Positions 1-6,580 of a DNA stretch of 15,746 nucleotides are shown here, in pieces; the first letter of the stretch is position 1; every line of letters begins with the position of its first letter. The notes beneath the pieces were generated by a model. The model saw only the letters and a list, made by a program, of their open reading frames with translations. It made no database searches and was not told the origin of the DNA. Source of the stretch: JANMGV01 sp037440405 (GTDB lineage: Bacteria > Planctomycetota > Planctomycetia > Pirellulales > Pirellulaceae); contig JBBIUE010000101.1 of NCBI GenBank assembly GCA_037440405.1, forward strand, positions 1 through 15,746, written 5' to 3'. The translations under genes were made by a program, and so were the position numbers.

Positions 1-1
1 C

Positions 2-403
2 CTCATTGCGTCCGTGGCCGCAAGCCCAAGCGGCTCCATCCGTAAGCTGACTTCAAATGAAGCGAGTTCAATTCTCGGAGGAGATTTTGGACGGCACTGC
101 AGGACCACTTAACCCTGTTTGTGTGCCTATCCCGCGCACAATCCTAATTACGGATCATTTTGGGTGTGTGGTTCGCAATGTGCAAGCGCACCGAATGGTA
201 CCGCTGCAGTGCAGTGTACTGATGCCAACGGTGGTGCCATGAGTAATATGCAGTCAAATTGTGGTAATGGAGGTTTTTGGTGTTCTGGTGCGAAGAATAT
301 AGCAGACTTTTGTGGCCAAGTCCGCATTGGTCAATGTCAGAGTGGAAATTTTGTCTCCTTGTTGAACGACGGCTCATTGTGCCCAGGGCAAACATGCGAA
401 TAG
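2..403 (+). pseudogene. Double-glycine leader, Cys-rich peptide gene interrupted by an in-frame TAA; 5' end outside window
   Basis: One reading frame runs from the window edge to the TAG at 401-403, broken only by TAA at 110-112. The first part contains LTSNEASSILGG (47-82), which matches the double-glycine leader consensus LSxxELxxIxGG at L-12, E-8, I-4, G-2 and G-1. Such leaders are normally cut after GG by C39 peptidases, and a C39-domain gene lies downstream (2083). After GG come DFGRHCRTT, the stop, and then PCLCAYPAHNPN and a Gly/Asn/Ser-rich stretch. The core has 12 Cys in about 107 residues and ends in CPGQTCE. A single substitution making the TAA is the simplest explanation. The start is either upstream of base 1 or a GTG at 14. 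Alternatively only a short protein from TTG 119 is made. I do not recognise the core family, so a bacteriocin-like or surface role is inference. Confidence 0.55.
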
Positions 404-754
404 TTCGTGCATTGCTGGGATTGGTTTGTTCTGAGAATTGGTTGCGCTAGGTTACGGATGATATGCGCAGCTCTTTTGTTCTTGCGCTTGGAGTTCGGCG
501 TGAAACAGGATTCCCATCATGGTAGCAATAAACTTGGCGCGAGCCCTCGGTGTGTCGATTCATGTGTTGAAGTAGTGGGTGTCGGAAAATCTTCGAAAGT
601 GAGAAATCACCGGAGTTTGTCGTTGTTCTCAACGTTTCTCCAGCTTCTTCAACGCTAATGTCGATTGTGGCATCTTGCTTGAATAGTCTTTCGTAGCATT
701 TTCGACTTCTTGGAGTAAAAAGGAAATCGAAAATTGTTGAGTCGATGCTATTGA
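394..754 (+). other. Poorly coding stretch with an 18-codon ORF overlapping the Cys-rich gene
   Basis: No convincing gene is present. An ATG at 394 lies inside the end of the Cys-rich frame (overlap ATGCGAATAG) and starts MRIVRALLGLVCSENWLR, then stops at 448-450. This looks like the positively charged, hydrophobic start of a membrane or exported protein, so it may be the remnant of a translationally coupled gene. The next frame is open from GTG 407 to 658 and contains a hydrophobic run (MICAALLFL), but it has no recognisable domain. Bases 660-754 are AT-rich and have stops in several frames. Decay of a former second gene of the peptide locus is inference. Confidence 0.35.
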
Positions 755-783
755 TTGTCAACTTTCTCACGGGTCAATAAAAT
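755..783 (+). promoter_or_regulatory. Near-consensus sigma70-type promoter for the 971-4829 gene unit
   Basis: TTGTCA (755-760) is followed by a 17-base spacer and TAAAAT (778-783). Each hexamer is 5/6 to the consensus and the spacing is ideal. It faces the gene starting at 971, which would give a leader of about 180 bases. It also overlaps the longest possible upstream extension of that gene (TTG 755), which argues for a later start. Predicted from sequence only. Confidence 0.5.
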
Positions 784-970
784 CGCGAATAGTGTCCGCT
801 TGCGTGTTCTCGTGTTGAAGCGAGCATTTCACTCATCCCCTTTTCTCGACGGAGACCGTTTGATGTTGAGTGTAGGTTTCGTCTTGGATGTTTCGAGGAC
901 TCAAGCCTCGCAGGGCGGGCAACATCTTGATAGCCGTTGGTTTTACTTTGATGTTCTCTGCAAATGGATC

Positions 971-2047
971 ATGAACTTTGCGACAATCGCGGTTCTTGTA
1001 ATCGTTGGCCTGAGGCCCGCATGGAACTTCGCATCGGGGCAAGAACCGAGTTTCGACAAACCGTATCGAGATACCATCGCGGATTCCTTGCTGCAATCGT
1101 ATTTGTCTGGCCTGCCCGAAGGAATGTTCTTAGGGCGCTGGGACATTCGGTTCGGAGATCGGACCAACATGGAGAATCGAACGATCTTCGGTTTCGATGA
1201 ATCGGCAGTAGCTGGGGAATGGAAGTTGGCTCCGCGACATTTCGAATGGTTTCGAGCAGAGCCGTCACCAGACAATGTACGTGAGATTCTTCGAAGCGAC
1301 GAGATGTCGGTCGATTTCAGTTCGCGGTTAATCAATGGAAAAGTTCAAAAGCGAGGTTCGTTCGGAGAGCCTAGTGGAGAAACACTTGATTTCCACATCG
1401 ATCGCTTTTGGTGGCCTAACTTCTTGTTCGCAGTTTCCAAAGATAATATTATCTGGAGCCTAAAACGTGTCGAGAATCGACACGATCGGACGTTCATTCA
1501 TTTCGAGTTCGGTCCGAAAGTTGGCTATTTCGAACTCGATTTGCGCGATGGCTTTCAGGTTTTACGAATCTTCGAGGAATGTAAAAGCCCCATTCATGGT
1601 GATTACAGCCACGATTGGACGATTGAAAATCAGTCGTTCATCGTCGATGGCAGAAAGTTCTGGTTTCCACGAAAAGCCCGATTTTTCTTTCATCTGCGGA
1701 CCGCCGGACAGAACAAAAAGAAGGAGCTGTTCGCGGAGTTCTCCGATGTCGGCTATTCTCCCATCGCCATGAAACCGAAAATCGAATTTCCCGATGGGAC
1801 CGAGGTCCATGATCGCTTGCAGGAAATTCGATACAAAGTGGGTGGGGACTCGGTGACGATGCCGGATATTGAAGAAATCAAACGAATGATGGCTCGTCCC
1901 GACGTCGAGGCTCCTCCGGATCTTCGAGGAAGATCGCTTACGTCTTGGCTACCCCGGCTCGCTTGGTGGAGCGCTCTTGGGATCGCGCTATTTGGTGGCT
2001 GCGCGTTCGGCATCTACAGAGTTCAAAGAAAGTCTAGAAAGAAATGA
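971..2047 (+). CDS. Secreted protein of unknown function with C-terminal membrane anchor
   Basis: I do not recognise this family. From the ATG at 971 the protein has about 358 residues. It begins with a signal-peptide-like segment (MNFATIAVLVIVGLRPAW, then ASGQE as a possible cleavage zone). The body is rich in W, F, R and alternating beta-like segments (FWWPNFLF, RTFIHFEFGPKVGYFEL, GRKFWFPRKARFFF). Near the C-terminus is a hydrophobic helix (LAWWSALGIALFGGCAFGIY) followed by a basic tail (RVQRKSRKK), which suggests an exported domain with a single C-terminal anchor and the tail inside. The frame is open further upstream, to TTG 755, but that start would lie on the promoter. The signal peptide decides for 971. 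The C39-fusion gene follows after 35 bases, so cotranscription is likely. The beta-rich body might be LolA-like, but I cannot support that. Confidence 0.75.
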   Translation: MNFATIAVLVIVGLRPAWNFASGQEPSFDKPYRDTIADSLLQSYLSGLPEGMFLGRWDIRFGDRTNMENRTIFGFDESAVAGEWKLAPRHFEWFRAEPSPDNVREILRSDEMSVDFSSRLINGKVQKRGSFGEPSGETLDFHIDRFWWPNFLFAVSKDNIIWSLKRVENRHDRTFIHFEFGPKVGYFELDLRDGFQVLRIFEECKSPIHGDYSHDWTIENQSFIVDGRKFWFPRKARFFFHLRTAGQNKKKELFAEFSDVGYSPIAMKPKIEFPDGTEVHDRLQEIRYKVGGDSVTMPDIEEIKRMMARPDVEAPPDLRGRSLTSWLPRLAWWSALGIALFGGCAFGIYRVQRKSRKK

Positions 2048-2082
2048 AATAGGATTGGTTAAATTCTCTTGGGATATCAAAC

Positions 2083-3810
2083 ATGTTGCTTCGACTCGTC
2101 TGCTCGTGGTTCCTCATCGCTTGGGTTCAGCCAGCTAGCGACAATAGGCTGACCGAACTGGATAAAAGCGTTTCATTCAAGTCACAGTCGCCGAGGATTC
2201 CTTGCGGAATCGCTGCATCGTACTTGTTTGCTTTTCTTGGTGGACGCGATGTGGATTCTTCATTTCTCGAAAAGGAAGCCAGTACGGAACCGCAGTTGAT
2301 GTCACTTGAAGAAGTTAAGGACATTTGTCAGCAACTTGGATTGTCGGTAAAAGCGTTTCAAGTTGAGTTGGGATCAAGCGTTGAATTTCGACGTCCAGTC
2401 ATTGCCCATATCGAGACTCCTTTTGGTGGTCATTACTTGGTGTTGCGGCCTACACGAAACGGACTTCAACTGATCGATCCACAACTTCCGGAGGCGCCGC
2501 TGAAACCGGACCATTCGAATGTGATACCCGTGCTCTCATCACCGCTGACGGGATACTTCATTGCTGAGGATGGAGCGATCGTCACGCCTCGCTCGTGGCA
2601 CGTCGCCGATTGGCTCTTGATCATCGCATTGGTCATCATGGGGCTCCTTTTGGGAACACTTCTTGGCTCGGTGGCGAATTGGTTCGCTGGGCGAGTGAGA
2701 CGCGAGGCGAATTTGTTCTCCCGAGCACGCCACACGCTCTGTTGTTTGTGCTTGAGTTGGCTGTTGGCGATTGCCGGTTGCGGAGGTAACGCATCGACGA
2801 CAACTTCGGTTCGACTCCAGGGAACTCAGCCAACTGTCAGTGAAGGCTTGGAATGTCTGGAATGCCCTGATGAAGTTGTGGTTGGTTCCGAGCCCGTACA
2901 GTTCAACATTCGCTTGCGGAATCGATCCAATGAACCGATTGCCTTCGAACAGGTTGAGAGGTCTGGAGCGTGCTGCAGCCCGTTTACACTGGTCAGCATG
3001 ACGCCGGACAAAGTCGAGCCGGGCGGGGAGTTCACCGTCACCTATGAGTGTCTTCCCAACCAAGGAAAAGGAACCATTTCCTTTTCAGTTGGTTTTCGAG
3101 CGGTCGGTTCCTCCCGTGACCGAATTTTTCAGCGAAATCTGACCATGCAGATGACGGGAGCTCGAATCCAAGTCAAGTTGCCGCAAGTCGACTTTGGCGA
3201 GTTCTGCAAGAAAGACCTCCCCCTCACCAGAATAGGGAACATCTCGTTTGAGCTCAGTGAGGCATTTGATCCGAATCTGATAAAATGGGACTTGGAGGTG
3301 GGAGGAGTTGAAGTCGTTCCTCTCTTTGACAAACGCCGCGAGCAGGACTATGTTGTGGGAGTCAAAATGCACACCGTTCCTGTCGAGTTTCGTTTGGCAT
3401 CGATTGCTCAGGATGACGAGGACTTTCTTTTTCCCGTCTACTTGACGTATGGGAGCACGAAGGTGCGATCCAATGTCTCCGGAACAGTGTTACCGGAGTG
3501 GAGTTTGGGAATACGGGCCACGCTGCGGCTCTTGGCGACTCCAGATCGATGCTTGCCCGATGAGATGACCCTCTATCATCACGGCAAGTCGGTAAGCGAG
3601 ATCGCGACGGTCCAAGTTCCGAACGATGCTCCGATCCAGGTTTCCATGTCGGACCGAAGTCGCGTACGCTTTACACCCAATCCGGAGTTCTGGAAAGCGA
3701 TTGAAACGACTCGTCCAGCCAATGCGGTGAAGGTTCCCATAACGGTTCAAGGCACGGATGGCGGCGAATCATTCAGCGTCGAAATTCCGTCGGAGGTCTT
3801 GGCTCAATGA
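2083..3810 (+). CDS. C39 peptidase domain fused through membrane helix and internal lipobox to DUF1573 domain
   Basis: 575 residues in order. Residues 1-19 are hydrophobic and look like a signal peptide. The C39 papain-like domain spans about 30-160, with oxyanion Gln35 (six residues before the Cys), nucleophile Cys41 (PCGIAA), His117 (GGHYLVL) and Asp132 (LIDPQ), so the catalytic set looks complete. A membrane helix follows at about 177-201, then a basic loop (GRVRREANLFSRARH). A second hydrophobic segment (219-232) ends in the perfect lipobox IAGC233. After it comes a DUF1573/ASH-like immunoglobulin fold (about 255-345; RNRSNEPIAFEQVERSGACC, VEPGGEFTVTY) and a beta-rich C-terminal part. The positive-inside rule places both the C39 and DUF1573 domains outside the cytoplasm. 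C39 domains usually cut double-glycine leaders in ABC exporters; no ABC or permease part is present here. The gene is probably in an operon with 971-2047, and its stop overlaps the next start (ATGA). Confidence 0.85.
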   Translation: MLLRLVCSWFLIAWVQPASDNRLTELDKSVSFKSQSPRIPCGIAASYLFAFLGGRDVDSSFLEKEASTEPQLMSLEEVKDICQQLGLSVKAFQVELGSSVEFRRPVIAHIETPFGGHYLVLRPTRNGLQLIDPQLPEAPLKPDHSNVIPVLSSPLTGYFIAEDGAIVTPRSWHVADWLLIIALVIMGLLLGTLLGSVANWFAGRVRREANLFSRARHTLCCLCLSWLLAIAGCGGNASTTTSVRLQGTQPTVSEGLECLECPDEVVVGSEPVQFNIRLRNRSNEPIAFEQVERSGACCSPFTLVSMTPDKVEPGGEFTVTYECLPNQGKGTISFSVGFRAVGSSRDRIFQRNLTMQMTGARIQVKLPQVDFGEFCKKDLPLTRIGNISFELSEAFDPNLIKWDLEVGGVEVVPLFDKRREQDYVVGVKMHTVPVEFRLASIAQDDEDFLFPVYLTYGSTKVRSNVSGTVLPEWSLGIRATLRLLATPDRCLPDEMTLYHHGKSVSEIATVQVPNDAPIQVSMSDRSRVRFTPNPEFWKAIETTRPANAVKVPITVQGTDGGESFSVEIPSEVLAQ

Positions 3811-4829
3811 AACGTGATAGGATCCGAGATCAGAGACTTCTACTGGCATTCATTGGACGTCAAGGATTGTCTTTGGTGGAGGTCATGGTGGTGCTATCGA
3901 TCCTAGCGATGATGATCAGCCTGCTGCTACCCGCAGTGATGTCCGCCAGGGAGTCGACGCGCAGTCTTCAGTGCCAGAACAACTTGAAGCAAATCGGCTT
4001 AGCCATGTCGAACTATGCGGTGGTGCACCGCGCGTTTCCTTACCCTGTAAATATCGCCCTGGAAGAGCCCCCTCCTTACATTTTTCCGGATTTGGTCCCA
4101 GTCCATGCCCGTCTCCTCCCTTTTCTGGATGATCAAGCGACGTACGATCGAGTGTCTTTTGGAGTCGAACGCTTTTCCAATCCAGCCCGATTCTTGAGTG
4201 GCCCCAGTTGCTTTCGATGTCCGTCTGACGATCTGGTACCTTCCTACGGAACGAACTATCTCATGTGCATCGGTGAATACTTGGGATCGTATGTTGAGCC
4301 TTCGGTCATTCCCTTTCCTTTTGTGGTCCCAGTGGGTGCGTTCAGACCTTATGAGGCGACGCCGCTGGAGGCGTATACGGACGGATTGTCCAACACGGTG
4401 ACGTTTGGCGAAAGGCTAGCCGGAAGTCGTCTGAAAATGGACAACGGGGTGTGGGGACGCGATTTCGCCGTGATTCCAGACGACCCCTCCATATTCATCA
4501 TTCATCGGAATCAGATGACTTGGAAATGCGCGACGCTGACCAAGGACCATCGAGAATGGTGGTTTACCGAAGGAGGAAGTGAATGGCTTTGTTGGTGTTC
4601 TGGACTTGAGTACAACCACGTTCTTCCGCCAAATTCCGGAATTCAAGATTGTGGAATAACTTTCTATGAGCTTAGCGGAATTTCGACGGCGCGCAGTCAT
4701 CATCAGTCTAAGTGCAATTTCGTGTTCGCCGACGGTCGCGTCGCCAGCATTTCCAACGACGTCGATATCGACGCCTATCGCGCCGTCTCGACGCGGAACG
4801 GACATGAAACCAATCATCAGGTCGAATGA
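3807..4829 (+). CDS. DUF1559 family pseudopilin-like protein
   Basis: A 340-residue protein with a type IV prepilin-like N-terminus: a basic leader, then cleavage/methylation motif G20-LSLVE with Glu at +5 (E25), and a hydrophobic helix to about residue 44. NNLKQIGLAMSNY directly after the helix is typical of the large planctomycete DUF1559 family. The C-terminal FADGRVASIS motif is also typical. Processing by a prepilin peptidase and assembly in, or anchoring to, the inner membrane as a type II/IV pilus-like component are expected from the family. The exact role of DUF1559 proteins is unsettled. The ATG lies inside the stop of the C39-DUF1573 gene (ATGA), so translation is probably coupled. 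This links the pseudopilin to the peptidase locus, unlike the many solitary DUF1559 genes in planctomycetes. Confidence 0.93.
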   Translation: MKRDRIRDQRLLLAFIGRQGLSLVEVMVVLSILAMMISLLLPAVMSARESTRSLQCQNNLKQIGLAMSNYAVVHRAFPYPVNIALEEPPPYIFPDLVPVHARLLPFLDDQATYDRVSFGVERFSNPARFLSGPSCFRCPSDDLVPSYGTNYLMCIGEYLGSYVEPSVIPFPFVVPVGAFRPYEATPLEAYTDGLSNTVTFGERLAGSRLKMDNGVWGRDFAVIPDDPSIFIIHRNQMTWKCATLTKDHREWWFTEGGSEWLCWCSGLEYNHVLPPNSGIQDCGITFYELSGISTARSHHQSKCNFVFADGRVASISNDVDIDAYRAVSTRNGHETNHQVE

Positions 4830-5099
4830 TCGAACGCAAGAATGGACGAATTGCTACCCGCCTCAGGGCGAACGCATAAGGATCTGCAACTCATGCGTTG
4901 GGCGATTTAAGCATTGCGGGGCGAGCCATCCCGTAGAGCAAATACAGACTGTATACCAACGCGAGAATCGGGGTGCTGGCGTCCTTCCGCTTTCGGAGAG
5001 GCCCCGAACTTGTTTCGCGGCGGCTTTGTGTACCATCGCTTCTCGACTCGGAGCGTCGGGCGACAGTTCCCAAATGGCCAAGCTGCTGCCAAGCACTTC
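4830..5099. other. Intergenic stretch, no firm gene
   Basis: No supported gene. On the minus strand a frame from TTG 5073 to TGA 4891 encodes about 60 residues ending in a hydrophobic helix (TPILALVYSLYLLYGMA). It would lie just downstream of the lipoprotein at 5100-5363, so a tail-anchored small protein is possible, but its N-terminal half is low-complexity and basic and I cannot support it. A 7-bp inverted repeat (aacgcat at 4871-4877, atgcgtt at 4893-4899) has no T tract. No terminator for the DUF1559 gene is evident. Confidence 0.3.
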
Positions 5100-5363
5100 C
5101 TAACGAGGATAAAGGGGAGCGCGAGCCGTTAGTTCATTCCGATTAGCTTCCGGCAGCGGCTGGGCAAACTCTCGAGGACGGCCACCCACGACTTCTGGAC
5201 CAATGTCGTTCAACGGAAATGGATCGAAGAGGACGGCTCGGGCTTTTTGACGATCGATGGTACCTTGTCCACCCGCCCCCCACCTCGCCGTGGGATTCCG
5301 AGGATCGATGCAACCCATCAAGCTCACCATGCCCAAGACGATCAGGTACCATGTCGGTCGCAT
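5100..5363 (-). CDS. Small planctomycete-type lipoprotein of unknown function
   Basis: An 87-residue protein. MRPTWYLIVLGMVSLMGC is a lipoprotein signal peptide with lipobox LMGC, so lipidation at Cys18 is expected. The mature part is Pro- and Arg-rich and carries RAVLFDPFPLNDIGPEVVGG followed by RPREFAQPLPEANR. I associate this short motif with small 'membrane or secreted' lipoproteins found widely in planctomycetes, whose function is unknown to me. The start is the ATG at 5361-5363; AGGGA lies 8 bases upstream as a modest ribosome site. The gene is divergent from the alpha/beta hydrolase at 5619 and shares the 255-base region between them. No partner gene on the same strand is certain. Recognition of the family rests on memory of the motif, not on a search. 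Confidence 0.72.
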   Translation of the reverse strand: MRPTWYLIVLGMVSLMGCIDPRNPTARWGAGGQGTIDRQKARAVLFDPFPLNDIGPEVVGGRPREFAQPLPEANRNELTARAPLYPR

Positions 5364-5618
5364 CTAATTGTTCCCTAAAACTCCCAATAGAAACCCAACC
5401 ATTCCCGTCATTCAGAGAAGAGCGGACTTTCGTGACCAGCTCTGCGGATGGCCTCATAAATTCGCTTATAGTAAGCTAGAGCAAAGAGTGTTAGGGCAAA
5501 GCGATGGCAATTACTTGCAAATCGATCCTCACAGTCCAGCTAGCATTCCGCAATCCTGACTTGATTGACGAAATCCAGTCTTTCGCCTCTCATTCTGAAT
5601 CAGTTGGAGTTTCCGTTC

Positions 5619-6524
5619 GTGCAGACATCCGATTCCCGATGGCGAAGATGGGTGCGGCGGCTTTTGATCTTTTTGTTGCTTCCTTACATGATCGTCACTT
5701 CGCTCGCCTTTTTCTTGCAGCGCCGATTGATGTACTTTCCAACCGTGGTGACGGACCTTTCGGTCCAAGCCGCCGGACTGTCAGGAGCCGCAGTCACCGA
5801 TGTTCATCTCCGAACCGACGATGGAAGGATTATCAAAGGTTGGCTTTTGCGTTCTCTGCTACCAATCGCGCCTCAGACGAATGCGAGCGATCAGGATATT
5901 TCACAATCTCAGCGGCCTGCCTTGCTGATTTACTTTCCTGGCAATGCGGGGAACCGGCAGAATCGACTTGATGACCTGCGGACATTCGCCACCGCTGGCT
6001 ATGACATATTGATCTTCGACTACCGAGGTTATGGTGATAGTCAAGGGACACCTACCGAGCCATCGATGGAATCCGATGCGAATCAGATTTATCGATACGC
6101 CCGCGACGAGCTGCGCTACGAAGAATCTCGGATTGTGTTGTTTGGCGAATCCTTGGGGGGCGGCGTCGCTCTGTCGCTTTGGTCGAATCCGAGCGAGTTC
6201 GCTCCGCAACCAGCAGCGATCATTCTCAAATCAACGTTTAGTTCGATGGTGGACGCAGCTAGTTATCATTATCCCTGGCTGCCAGTGAAGCTCCTCCTCG
6301 TCGATCGCTGGCCGTCCATTGACCGCATTCAGCATGTTCAGTCATCCATCGTCTTGATCCACGGGACCAGAGACGAAGTGGTACCATTCTCTCATGCAAG
6401 GCAGTTACAATCCGCCGCGCCGCAGGCGGTTCTCATCGAGCATCAAGGAGGCAGGCACAACGATATGCCGATCCAACTCATGTTGAAAGAGCTGCAACGA
6501 ATCCGATCCGCCATGGACGAGTGA
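5619..6524 (+). CDS. Membrane-anchored alpha/beta hydrolase, BEM46/ABHD13-like
   Basis: About 301 residues from GTG 5619, which has GGAG nine bases upstream (5606-5609). A TTG at 5565 in the same frame would add 18 residues without a visible ribosome site. The N-terminus is RRWVRRLLIFLLLPYMIVTSLAFF, a basic patch plus membrane helix, followed by RRLMYFPT, as in BEM46/YfhR-type hydrolases. The fold continues with the oxyanion-region YFPGNAGNR (105-113), the FDYRGYGDS strand-turn (133-141), nucleophile elbow GESLGG with Ser178, Asp252 in GTRDEVVPF and His280 in GGRHND, giving a complete Ser-Asp-His triad. The catalytic domain could face either side; the basic N-terminus suggests a type II orientation with the domain outside. 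The substrate is unknown; members act as esterases, thioesterases or depalmitoylases. The gene is monocistronic and converges on the ceramidase-like gene. Confidence 0.88.
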   Translation: MQTSDSRWRRWVRRLLIFLLLPYMIVTSLAFFLQRRLMYFPTVVTDLSVQAAGLSGAAVTDVHLRTDDGRIIKGWLLRSLLPIAPQTNASDQDISQSQRPALLIYFPGNAGNRQNRLDDLRTFATAGYDILIFDYRGYGDSQGTPTEPSMESDANQIYRYARDELRYEESRIVLFGESLGGGVALSLWSNPSEFAPQPAAIILKSTFSSMVDAASYHYPWLPVKLLLVDRWPSIDRIQHVQSSIVLIHGTRDEVVPFSHARQLQSAAPQAVLIEHQGGRHNDMPIQLMLKELQRIRSAMDE

Positions 6525-6555
6525 CGCGCGGCACTGCGATGTTCGAAGGGCTGTC

Positions 6556-6580
6556 GAGCCACAAAATGGCTCTTCATTTT
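6556..6580 (+). terminator. Short hairpin with T-rich tail after the alpha/beta hydrolase
   Basis: GAGCCA (6556-6561), a CAAAA loop and TGGCTC (6567-6572) form a 6-bp stem, followed by TTCATTTT (6573-6580). It lies 31 bases beyond the hydrolase stop and touches the stop of the convergent gene, so it fits a weak intrinsic terminator. The short stem limits confidence. Confidence 0.4.

Noticed and set aside
57..242. A 61-codon plus frame starting MKRVQFSEEILDG
   Set aside because: It looks vaguely like a leader, but the neighbouring frame carries the much better GG-leader consensus and the same frame continues into the Cys-rich core.
447..770. A 107-codon frame on the minus strand
   Set aside because: No recognisable domain or ribosome site; it overlaps the promoter and decayed region, and its sequence looks random.
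4871..4899. 7-bp inverted repeat after the DUF1559 gene
   Set aside because: No T tract on either strand and a 15-base loop; not a convincing terminator.
4891..5073. Minus-strand frame ending in a hydrophobic helix
   Set aside because: TTG start, no ribosome site, low-complexity N-terminal half; kept only as a note in the intergenic entry.
5504..5971. A 155-codon plus frame over the hydrolase start
   Set aside because: It overlaps the alpha/beta hydrolase in another frame and has no domain.
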